This document shows, in pieces, positions 23,153 to 33,846 of a stretch of 64,000 nucleotides of DNA (position 1 is its first letter; each line of letters begins with the position of its first letter). The stretch is from positions 84,981,495 to 85,045,494 of the forward strand of contig JALGPY010000005.1 of the NCBI GenBank assembly GCA_023055425.1, written 5' to 3'. The notes beneath the pieces are model-generated. The model did no database searches. It had not been told where the DNA came from and worked only from the letters and a program-made list of their open reading frames with translations. Source of the DNA: Linanthus parryae (lineage: Eukaryota > Streptophyta > Magnoliopsida > Ericales > Polemoniaceae). The translations under genes were made by a program, and so were the position numbers.

Positions 23153-25394
23153 ATGGCCGATCCGGCGAGTCCCGGCGGTGGGAGCCACGACAGCGGCGGC
23201 GACCACAGCCCCCGATCTAACGTCCGCGAGCAGGACAGGTTTCTTCCGATTGCGAATATCAGTCGGATCATGAAGAAGGCGCTTCCGGCCAACGGCAAGA
23301 TTGCCAAGGACGCCAAGGAGACTATGCAGGAATGTGTCTCTGAGTTCATCAGTTTCATCACTAGCGAGTGAGTTTAGTTGCATTGTTACTTATTTAGTGA
23401 TGATGATTCGAATTTTATGTCAATTGCTCGTTTTGTCGTGAAGGGCGAGTGACAAATGCCAAAGGGAGAAAAGGAAGACGATCAATGGGGATGATCTGTT
23501 ATGGGCTATGGCAACTTTGGGGTTTGAAGACTACATTGAACCGCTTAAGGTCTACCTGGCTCGATACAGAGAGGTGCTTTTCTCTCTCTATTTTATGTCA
23601 ATTGTTATTTTCCTCTTTATGTCATTTTTCTGGTGAAGTGGCGGGTACGTGTTTACTAACAATTGCATTTTGTTCTCTGGTTCTGCTGTGGACTGTACCT
23701 GGTGGTTAACTTGTTGCAGATGGAGGTATGGATTCTTTGAATTAAGTTTCTATTTCGTGTTTGAGTTCTTCTTCAGAGATTCATTTTGTATGATATGTGA
23801 TTGTGTAGGAGCACTGACCACCTTATTCGTGGGGGGGGGGGGGGGGGGGGGATAAAACTGAATTTTGAACTTGAGATTGCAAAAGATAATTTATGGATGA
23901 TGGAACAGTTTTGTACTTCATTCCGTTTCAGAAACAATATAATTTTTCAGTTAGAGTACATCTTAGGGTAGCAAAACTATAATTTCTCCTGTTGTCTGTT
24001 CCTATTGGATGTGAAGTCTGAACTTTGTTTCCTACTGGTATATATCAGGGTGACACCAAAGGGACATCAAAGAGTGGTGAAAGTTCTAGAAAAGAAGGGG
24101 TTCAACCTGGTCAGGTACATAGTCAAATTTCGCTTTTACGAGATACAGACAGCTTCCGTTTTCTTTGTACATTTATGCCTTGGGCTGCATCTGCATCGCT
24201 TTTAATATTTTTGCCTTGCCACCAGCAGATTGCTCATCAAGGTTCATTTTCACAAGGCATGAACTATGGAAATTCTCAAGTAACCTCTCTCTCTCTCTCT
24301 CTCTCTCTCCCTACATTCTCTCTCTCTCTGTCTGTCTGTCTCTTTCTCTGTGTGTGTGTGAGCGTGCGCCCGCGCACATGTGTAATTCTGTGTGCTTCTT
24401 GTGCATGTACCCTGCGGCTGTTAGCTGTATGTGCATGTATATATATATAATTGTATGTCCCTCCTTTAGGCACTTGTTAAAATTAGAGAGTAGCTTCTAC
24501 ATTAAGTAAATTTACAGGCAACGGCACAACGCTCATTAACTGAGTATAGACGTGTTGAATTGTAATTTACTTGGTACTTCTGGATAAAATAAATGTTAAA
24601 TTATTAGAATTTATGCTTCTTTAGTCTTCTGAATTCTCCGGGTTTAGGTCATCTTTGCAAGTACCAATACATGGCATATATGGTCTGAATAGGATAGATA
24701 AACATGAGTTATGGTGACTGCCAAAAAATGAACGTTATCGAATTAGGAGAAATAGTATGACAAATGGGATGGCTCGATTTCCACTTGTATTCATAATTGT
24801 ATGCCAAAAGTTTCTTTGGTCGTAGATTCATCAATTTGAGTTATGTTGGAGGAAAACGGCTACTGAAAATTTATAACTTCATATAAGAGAACTCACAAGA
24901 TGTACTCATGGCTTCATTTAGTATAGGTGACAGATGAAAATGGCTCCCTATGATGTGAAGTGCTCATAGGTACAAGCAAGGGGGCTGTTTGGGAGAGCTG
25001 GTTCGGTTAACCCAAACCCAACTTTTTCGTAGTTTGTGTGTCCGGTGACCGGGTGCAATGAAAGCGGTGACTGGCTAACTTAGGGGCGGGGGACGGGTCA
25101 GGTGACCGGTGGAAATAGACCAGTGCCCTGCTTGAAAACAATAATAATAATAATTGAAGGTGTGACCCAGGCATCGGCATCACAAGCTGGGCATGGGCTT
25201 GTATCAAAGTAAAAAAAAAAAAAATTAGAAACCTCAATTTGATCCACCCACTGAACTCCATGTCTCCCTTCTACCCAGTCAACACTCCAAAACCCATCCA
25301 CTGCCAACCTTCACCAGGCCACCGCCCAATAAACCCATCCACCGCCTAATTTTACCTTGACACCGGAAGCCATCAGCCATCCGCCGGCTTGTCA

Positions 25395-25425
<31 letters not shown>

Positions 25426-28400
25426 AAAAAGAACTTTCTCTGAGGTGGTACCCTACCTGACCACCGGAAAAAAACCCCACTTACAACCACCCCTCCCAAA
25501 CCATCCACCGCTTGGGTTTACCTAAACCCTTGAACCACTGCTCCCAAACAGCCCCAGTGATGATAGGTGGGACACAACATTTGAAGAGCTAGTTCCTTTT
25601 GGAAAGTTTAACGGTTGAACTGTGACGGCAGATACATCCAAATACTACCCTGAAGGTACTTGTAGCCAGGTGGCACTAAATCTTGGTTATTAGAGGTGGA
25701 GAAACTATTTAGAGCTATATCTTGCTTAAAGATTGCAAAGGTTGAACTTCTGACTTGTAAATTAACTAGAGAAGTCTATAAGTGGTAGCCATAGGTTCAA
25801 GAATAGGCTATTGTGTATTGTGTAGGCTGAAAATGGACGACTATCGGTTGATACTCCCATAGTCCCATGAATACCACCTAATGCCATTTACGGCTGAAAA
25901 GTGACCAAAAGGCTTAATAAACTACTGAAACTGTTTGACTGTATTCACAATTTCACGTATTTATAGAACTATCTGTCTTCTATGAAATGTGAATTCTACT
26001 GCTTGTTTTCTCTTGTGGACTGCTTTGAATAGATGGTAGTGAATTAGTGATTAAGAAAAAAGCTCGAGCTTTACATCGTTGTTTGAAAATTACTAAAAGC
26101 TGTACATTGGTGTTTAGTATGTTGACTAATTCTACCGTTTGTTTTTTCTTGTGGATTATTTAGAATTGGTGGTACTTATTAAGAAACATGAATAAGCCAC
26201 TATGTTGACTGAAAACTATTAAAACCTCTACACTTTTGTTTAATATGTTCAAACATGCTTATCGAATATTTTCCAGAGTTACTCATGGCTAACAATGTGG
26301 TGCAAACGATACCACATTGTACTGCAGTCGCTACCATGAAATTACTGCAACTTAAAACCATTCTTGTGGCTGACAATATTTAAGAGAGCTTGTTCCTGAA
26401 TGATCTCAGTTTGTAGAGTTGTTCTTGCTGGACATCAGTAAGGCTGACGTTAGATATGAGTGTCAGGAAAAAATAAAGAAGAAACGAAGGATTGAGATGT
26501 TTTCTTAATGAACCGTTTATGAGTGATGTAGCTCTTTTACAAAAGTTGTGTAATAAAGACGGATCTAACTGCCACAGTCTAGAAAATGGTGTACATCTGC
26601 TGCGGTATAAAAAATGCCATAATGTAATATCAGGTACATATAGTCACGTATAATTTGTTCAAAATGATCTTCTTTCCATTGCATGAATAACTGGTTAAAT
26701 GTGTGACTGCTTGTACTTTATTTCGTACCTGCTTGCGGAGTAAGGTCAATGGTGACCACGAAGTCCACGAAACTTGTCGTTCAACTACTGGTCACATGTT
26801 AACTATTGGTTTAGGATTAGTGTCCAAACTTCGACTTGGAAGTCCTATTGCGAAGTCATTATGGCAACTCATCCCGCTCGTTAAGTTTGACGTCTTTTAC
26901 AAATTGTTTGTATGTCCTGTCTTCCAGATTTTTTTTTTCTGCGATTCCGCAGTTAGGAGAATCTGCCTCTCGTTCTTAATTGCCCTGTCCTCTTAACTTA
27001 ACCACGTTATACATATGTAAATTAAAGAAATGCCAAATGAAAGATTAATCTACTATCTATTGAAGCATGTATTAGAGTGTTGATTTTGTTGAATATGGAG
27101 AGAGGGAGGTGGTGGGTTGAGCATTGTCTTGGGTGAGATTAAGGGTGACATTACCGGAATTCAAAGATAACTGTGAAGAGTGGAGTGTATTTGGGAGCGA
27201 CATGGGAGTGTCTTAAATAGTATTTGTTTACTGTAACTTTTATAAAAAGAAGTTAAAATTACATGTGTAAGTTGTCGTCATCTCTTATAAAATGCAAAAA
27301 TCAAGTTTTCTAGTGATTTGAGTTCAAGTACAAGTGGGTGCTGCACGACTTGCTTAATTCACAAAATGTGGTTCGTTGATTTTGAAAGTATAAGCTTGTT
27401 TGTTGATCTCCATAGCCTAGGTAGCTTAGCTTTAGCCAAGTATGACAATATTTTGGTCTTCGACTTCCTCTTCCCTACTTGGAAATGGGCCAGTACAATT
27501 CTTGTCTTCTTGACCCTACCATCCAATTTCCTCTTGTTCTTTGCTAGCAGCGTTTTAGCCCTCTTCTCTTTTTCTTCTTTTTTCGTCTTGTAGTTGATGT
27601 GAGTGTAATTTCAGTAACATTAAAAAGGATATTTGAGCTGCCTATGGTAATTGATAAGTAAATTACGTGGCTGGAAGAAACTGTAAATACTAACCTACTC
27701 TAGAGAAGAATCTGAAAAATGTCTAAGAGTCCGACATCGCTTTAGCATTACTCGTCACTATTGGTGCAACTCTATAAATTTGTTGCTCAGGTTTGATTGT
27801 TGATCAAAGTGTGGCCTTATACAGAGAGTTTATTTGTTTACGAGGATAATTCTTTTTTGGCCTGTGTAATAGTGTTTCAACTGGGGCCTTGTAAAATGTT
27901 ATGTAACTAAGGGACAATTTCTTGGATAATTAGCAATGGCCCCTGCTTTTCCATAGTTCGTGCTCCAACCCCTGTTTTCCATAATTCACCCATGTACTGC
28001 TGGAGCGCAGTTTTTGAGCGAGAACTTCCCGGGGGTTGGATATATTAGGTGACCTAGGACCCGAGTCATCTTATTGTTGAGGCCAGAATGGCTCTAAAGT
28101 CTAATTAACCTGACAAAGCAGTAAGGATCTGGTGGTTGGTGAATATGTCCTTTAAAACTAAATCTTTCTGACAGCATGTTAGGTTCATCTGCGAAGGATT
28201 ATTTGGTCCCTTTCTGGGAGGCTATTATTCCTGGAAATCCGGGTACCTGTCCTTTTTTCTCTTGCGTAGGAATTTTTAGGCGGAGATTCCTATTTATTTT
28301 ATAGAAAGTCTAATTTCAGTTCTGTATTGATGTACCTTCATAATAATCAACCGAATTCGGTGGATTTTATATGTGCTTGATTATTTTATATGAATGTTAC

Positions 28401-31400
28401 CTTTGAAGAAATCAATTTTTTTCTGGTATTGAAGAACCATTTCGGGTATCCTGCACTCATGTCTAGTGATGCCTTTTGCCATACTTGAGGGCTTGGCTGG
28501 TTAACTTCACTGCATAGTGGAGCCGGTCAAGGTGCGCGCTAGCTGCCTCTGGCATCAAAGATACAGAAAAATGATAAACAAGTTTGCTGCATATTTCTTG
28601 TGGCTTTTTAAGCTGTGGCCAGCTTGAGGGTTAATAATTTAAAGACTGGGTTGATACTAGTTGACGCTTCCCATGACGTGGGTTCTCTAAATATATTGGG
28701 TTTCTTGGAGGTTCTTTACCATGAGGTTCAATGTAGACATGGATACAAAATACTTTTGTGGAGTTGAGAATCTCAGAAGAAGCAATAATTCCTTGGGTAC
28801 TTTGTTTGGCCAAAATTCTTTTTACAGTCTTCCACCTATTTCTGTTGTAGGCTCATTGTAAGCAAGTGCAGAGTATTTTGTATGGTTCCTGCGGCCGTGG
28901 AAGGCTGCAGGTGAGAAGGAAGATGTAGCGTATCGTAATCAGGAGAGAATTCATGAGTGGCAAAGTATGGTAGCCCAGAATTATGTAATTTCGATTTATT
29001 TTAATGACACTCGCAGGAATAGGCTCATGCTATCTATGGTTGTGTAATGATAAATTATGGTAGCCCAGTGCATAAGTGTGTGTCGCGACGATTAGGAAGG
29101 ATACCCTTGGAGGGCAGAGAACCCTATGGGCATGTTTGATGCAGGGATAAAGAAGGGGTACAGTAATAATAATACCAGTAGGGGGTAATAACTGGTGTTT
29201 GGTGCAGGGATAGTTTAAAGGGGGATTCAATCCCCCCTTAATATCTTTACCCCCTATATGCCTAAAATCTAATCCCACCATGTAGGTTGGATTGAATATG
29301 AAAGTCTTAATACCCCTATTTATACTGGTGCAAACAAACATGTTACATAATCCTCCCTATATTACTCCCTTAATATCAATACGCCCTATAAAACTGTAGG
29401 ACCCCCTGTAACCCCAATTTTCAATCCCGGCATCAAACGTGCCCTTTGTGTATAGGTTATTGAACTGTTATAGAAGCTGCAGTTAGAGATTTCTAAAATG
29501 ATATGCTTTTGTTAGTCTTTTAAGGCTGTGGAATTGGTAATGCATTTTGTTGTTCTGTCACTTTAGGCTCTATTGGTTTCGACGTTATAAAAGAGCAATA
29601 ATTGAACACACATTGATGTATTGTGCTTGATGGGAACTGAGTCCCACTACTTTGTAAGCATAACTTTCATGCCAAGGTAATCATTTTAAGAGCTTGTTCC
29701 TTGCTGCCCCTCTGAGCAAATTATTTATTTTTTCTTAGTGCTGCTTCAGATGCTACTTTAGCTGATAAGTATTGCACAAAGGTACGAGGACAAATTTGAA
29801 TCATTTGTTGTTGGATCTTGGTGGGTGAGGGGCTTGTTGAGATTGATTTGTTTGGCTAGAGCTAGTTTTTGGTTTTTTATAGTATAAAATTTTGGTTTTC
29901 TTTAGTTCAAAAACCGAGGAAGGAAAAGTTACATGGTTTCTCCAAAAAGCCAACAAAAAAACCCAACCTAGCCAAACACCCAAGATTATAGATTTTAAAA
30001 AAACTAAAAACTAACCCTACAAACATGACCGTTATGCACAGTTAAGATAGATTTTTAACTTTTTACTGGTTTTCGGCGTTGGGAGCATTTGCATGTGAGC
30101 ATAATTACTCTGGAATGCTTTACGCATTAAACATGGTACATTTTCCTTGGTGATCTAATTTCACTGGAAAAACGTATACCAAAGCAGTGGCGGAGCCAGG
30201 ATTTCATCGAAGGGGGGGGCACAACTCGGCTAGTAGCGGTTCCAGTATTTGTACTCTTCAGAAAAGGGTACAATATATTAAGTATCAACAAAAGAACTAG
30301 AAGTATTCTGGCTCAGTGGTATGGAGGTCTGCTATTAGCTTCAGCCACACGGGTTCGACCCTCCTCAGTGTCGTTTTAATTTTTGTCTTTTAATCTTGTG
30401 TGGAAAAAAATAAAAAAACACACATAGTGAGACTCGAACCTCTGCCACCGCGAATTAAAGACAAGCATTTTACCATCTCTGCTGAGCAGGCTTTTGGTAA
30501 ACAGGGGGGGCACTTACGTATTTGTAAAGGGGCACGCTTGGTTTTCTTTTACAAGTTAGGTGTAATCTAGTGTTTTCGGAAAATTTTGGGGGGGCACGTG
30601 CCCCCCCGTGCCCCTACATGGCTCCGCCCCTGTACCAAAGTACAAAACCTATTGCAAATGGAGTTCAGCTCAGGAATGATCTAACTCAAGAAAATGATGG
30701 TGGTAATCTTTACACCAGGAAGGGAAATCCCAGAAAAAAATATACCTCCGGCACTCTCAGTATTTACAATTGAAACACAGGCACTTTTTTTTTTCTCTAG
30801 AAGAACAAAGGATCCACATTTATTTTACCATACATCATGTGTCACTTCATTTACCCTACATACTGGATTAGAAGTTTCTCTAGTAGTAATAACATTGGGC
30901 TTGTAGCTAGGCTACAATAGAGGTACACGATGTTGACCCAGGGACTTTCCAATTAAGTGAAATTCGATTCCTCAACCCAACTAAGGCAGAGTTAACACTT
31001 GCACTAGTGTTACAGTATGATAGATTTCATCTCGAGTAGTTATGCAAGACTATCAGGTTGACCTTTATTTAAATTTTTGTTGACCTTAATGGGTATGCTG
31101 AGATTGGGAGTTTTTCCAGCCTACGTCGGTTAATTTGAAGTTGCTACTGATAACTAAATAGAAGAGTTTATGAGAGTGGAATTTATTGATTTGTATATAT
31201 AATCTGGTCTGTGATTCAGTTCCTAGAAACACTGAGACCTTTTAGTTAGTTGAATTCTTCAAACCTTGTTTTGCTGTTATTTGCAATCCTCTGCATCTCC
31301 CAGCTCAGAGGTAGCATGCAATGGACTGCTATGTGTGCTTTCATTTGTGGTTTGTTGTCTTCACATACAGAATCAATATATTATCTGTGCAGCTCTTGCT

Positions 31401-31908
31401 TTTCCTGGTCACAGCTAACCTTCTGTTACTCATTTGAGGTTATTGTTGAAGCAGTCCCTTGTTCAGTTCTGGTAAAAATTGTCCCAAAACATATTGTTTA
31501 GAGTTGAAAGATAATATCAACCTATAATAATTATCTAAAACCAACTCACTTTGTCTTTGAATACTGGTGGCAATAAATGAACAAACCATATCAGTAGATA
31601 ATGCCACTAAGCAGATAGGGGTGTGACATTGACCACTGAGTTGTATGTTTAGTGATTTCTCAAAGTAAGGTACACCACACTCGTTGATCAAATTTCTGGT
31701 GTGATTCGATCATCGATAGTCTTTTTTTCTTGTGTGAGTTGATTTTATAATTTTCTTCATAAGCCTGTGACATGTTTCATGAATCAGAGGAATGTTTTCT
31801 CTTTATATTCAATTCTATGAAATGCTAACCTGGCCTGTTTTCTTAAAATGTCTGCAGCAGCCTCAAGGAGGTCAGCATATGATGGTTCCAATGCAAGGCA
31901 CAGATTAG
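23153..31908 (+). CDS. NF-YB: Nuclear transcription factor Y subunit B (NF-YB8/NF-YB10-like)
   Basis: Coding exons are 23153-23367, 23444-23573, 23720-23725, 24049-24114, 24229-24279 and 31861-31908; all junctions are GT-AG and in phase, giving 171 residues. The histone-fold core occupies about residues 28-115 ([18 protein letters not shown], the [17 protein letters not shown] block and [14 protein letters not shown]). It is followed by MEGDTKG, a Gln/Ser-rich tail and the C-terminal MMVPMQGTD that marks the NF-YB8/10 subgroup. NF-YB pairs with NF-YC through the histone fold and then recruits NF-YA or a CCT-domain protein to bind CCAAT-type promoters in the nucleus. Exon 3 is a 6-base microexon encoding Met-Glu. 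The last intron is 7.6 kb and holds several small transposons. Tandem CAGCAG acceptors precede the last two exons. Confidence 0.93.
23720..23725 (+). other. 6-nt microexon of NF-YB
   Basis: ATGGAG lies between ttgttgcag and gtatgg. It supplies the Met-Glu needed between YRE (exon 2) and GDTKG (exon 4); the YREMEGDTKG segment is conserved in NF-YB proteins. Without it the protein would still be in frame but lack two residues. Confidence 0.85.
23831..23851 (+). repeat. Poly-G run (21 G) in an NF-YB intron
   Basis: An uninterrupted run of 21 G in intron 3. Length in the real genome may differ because such runs are error-prone in sequencing. Confidence 0.8.
24283..24360 (+). repeat. CT and TG microsatellite tract
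   Basis: Consecutive (tc)n, (tctg)n and (tg)n runs just after the fifth exon of NF-YB. They generate spurious Ser/Leu-rich frames. Confidence 0.8.
24981..25555. mobile_element. MITE-like element in the last NF-YB intron (575 bp)
   Basis: Ends are ggggctgtttgggag and ctcccaaacagcccc, a perfect 15-base terminal inverted repeat. The interior has no coding capacity and contains a 21-C plus 15-A run at 25395-25430. No clear target-site duplication is visible, so the superfamily is left open. Confidence 0.65.
25556..29127 (+). other. NF-YB last intron, middle part
   Basis: AT-rich intron sequence with no supported gene. Short frames, such as 27318-27593, have no recognisable product and no intron-free coding signal. 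Confidence 0.5.
29128..29444. mobile_element. MITE-like element (317 bp)
   Basis: Ends are gggcatgtttgatgc and gcatcaaacgtgccc, a 15-base inverted repeat with one mismatch. The interior is rich in ccccta/taggggg blocks in opposite orientations. No convincing target-site duplication. Confidence 0.6.
29849..29979. repeat. Short inverted-repeat element (about 130 bp)
   Basis: tgtttggctag near the left end and ctagccaaaca at the right form an 11-base inverted repeat around an AT-rich core. It may be a degraded MITE. Confidence 0.4.
30177..30640. mobile_element. Non-autonomous hAT MITE (448 bp) with 8-bp TSD
   Basis: Element 30185-30632 begins cagtggcggagccagg and ends tggctccgcccctg. It is flanked by the exact 8-base duplication taccaaag (30177-30184 and 30633-30640), the hallmark length of the hAT superfamily. 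It has G-rich (ggggggg) subterminal runs facing C-rich ones. Inside are two tRNA-like modules in opposite orientation, at 30310-30364 (+) and 30429-30490 (-). No transposase is encoded. Confidence 0.88.
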
Positions 31909-32979
31909 TATGGTTTTATGAAATTGCGCCAGTCTTTGCAGGGTTTGAGAGGATAGGGTATGTAGTGAGGCGTTATCTTATTTATCTTATGAGAGTGGTT
32001 TCTGAGACGTTGGTGTGCAGTGTTGGTACTTTCGGGTTTGATTTGTAAATTATGTTTTTATGAATAAGTTGTGCTAATTAACATTTGGATCTATCATTTG
32101 GATTGGAAAATTCTCAGATTTAGAGATATTTTGCTGGTCATGATGTCAATCTGAGCTTGATTCTGGCATTACAATTTCTGTTTGCTGGTGGCGTGTATCC
32201 ACACAAGTCGTGATTGTACATCTTGTTTACATTGAATGTGTGGGATTATGATGATATGTTGGTCCGGGGTTACTATTCCCGTACAAACATTATGAAATAG
32301 TTCCCTTTGGCGGAACATTACTACAATGACCGTTGAAATTCACTTGTTATCCTTAGTAATTTAAGTATTGTTTATGTGAACGTTGTCATTGGAGGTATTG
32401 AACCCCTCCAACTAGCCATGCACGCAATGTAGCACTGAGTCACAACTCACAACTCGTCCTATGTTGGCTATTTCCGGAGATTGAGCTCAACATTTTTAAT
32501 AACTGAGCTTTGGTTGTGAGTTTGTGACCGACCCTATTACTTTATACCTCTAAAGGCTAATTTGAAAATGCTTTAGATGTCAACATAAATGTTTTCTGTC
32601 AACGAAATTAGCTTTTATGCGTTTGGTAAATACATTTTTTTTGGTTTTTCGAACAATTCTTGGGGTCTCCTGCATTTCCGTTAATTCTTCTGCAACTAAA
32701 TTTAACCTCAATATTAATTTTTGTCTTTATAGAACTGATGTGTGCCATATATATTTTTTTATCTACTTTCGCAGCAAGTTCATAATTAAATTTACTAAAC
32801 ATGCAATCAGTGTACCACTATCTCACCGTACTAGAAAAGGAGGCATTTAGCTATTACAGAGATTGTGCGAGTTTATTTTTTTTAGTGCTCTTAATCTTAC
32901 TAGAAAGGCACACGATTTGGAATAAAAAATAAAATTTAGGAATTAAATCTACGCTTGTTGAATGTGAAGTCTCTTTTCG
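31909..32979 (+). other. NF-YB 3' region and AT-rich spacer
   Basis: The first 150-200 bases are probably the NF-YB 3' untranslated region. The rest is AT-rich with no supported gene on either strand. Confidence 0.5.
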
Positions 32980-33213
32980 TACTTCTTCCATTCCACCTCT
33001 CTCTTCACCTTCACTGTTCACGTGTCATTTTGACCCGGTGATTTGGTTAACAAAACAATGCAAGAATTTAGTAATCTTTTCATGTTGTTGTAGAATTTGC
33101 TCTATAACAACATGAAAGATAACTTAAATTTTGCATTGTTTTATGAACCAAATCACCGATCAAATTGACCCGAAAAGTCAAAGGGTGAAGAGAGAGGTAG
33201 AAATGTGAAAGTA
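32980..33213. mobile_element. Stowaway-type MITE 1 (230 bp)
   Basis: Element 32982-33211 is flanked by TA dinucleotides. Its arms are imperfect inverted repeats sharing the ccacctctctcttcacc/ggtgaagagagaggtag core. A second inverted pair (ggtgatttgg/ccaaatcacc) lies inside, so the whole element can fold into a long hairpin. TA duplication and hairpin form fit Tc1/mariner-derived Stowaway MITEs. Confidence 0.7.
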
Positions 33214-33351
33214 GCATTTATTTAATTATATTTTGTCTATAATTAACTTTCGCACTATTATTCCTTTTTGCTGCTCCAGCATTACCCCCATCATCCCAGG
33301 CTGACGCATGTTGAAACTTTTGATAACTTGTAGACAAAGTTGACATTCATA

Positions 33352-33588
33352 TACTATGTCCGTTTCTTCGCTATCACACCGGTTTGACTTTTTGACTTTA
33401 GTCATTTTAACCAGGTGATTTGGATACCAAAATGATGCAAGTTTTTGATAATTTTTTCACCGTGTTATAAAACAACTTTTAAAAATCAAAAATTATATCG
33501 TTTTGCTATCCAAATCACCAGGTCAAAGTGACCCAGTGAATAATGACAAAAGTCAATCCGGTGTGATAGAAAAGAAAGGGAGGTAGTA
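33352..33588. mobile_element. Stowaway-type MITE 2 (233 bp)
   Basis: Element 33354-33586 has TA on both sides. The arms pair over about 28 bases (ctatgtccg...tatcacaccgg against ccggtgtgata...gggaggtag), with the same inner ggtgatttgg pair as MITE 1. The two are related, lie 142 bases apart, and were probably separate insertions of one family. Confidence 0.72.
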
Positions 33589-33846
33589 CAAATTTCTGCC
33601 TAACCGTGGTGGATTTGCATTACCTGGCCCATTCATAACCTAAGCCGCCCTCAAGACTACATTGCCAATTTCGCAACAAAACAAAACAAAATAGAAGAGG
33701 GTGAGAGTTTCGCTAGGGTTTTTTTGTCTCCGAAGAGTTCGGAGGGCGACTAGGGCGACGAAACTTCCAGAGGGTTTTGCCGGCCGTCTTTCACAGTCTC
33801 GGTGACTTTCTCCAGGTTTCTTGCTGCGACAAAGCTAGTCACAGCA

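Noticed and set aside
24025..24509. Two + strand frames of 114-141 codons
   Set aside because: They run through NF-YB exons 4-5 in the wrong phase and through a CT microsatellite.
27318..27593. A 91-codon frame inside the NF-YB intron as a nested gene
   Set aside because: Phe/Ser-rich, with no recognisable domain and no promoter signal; probably chance.
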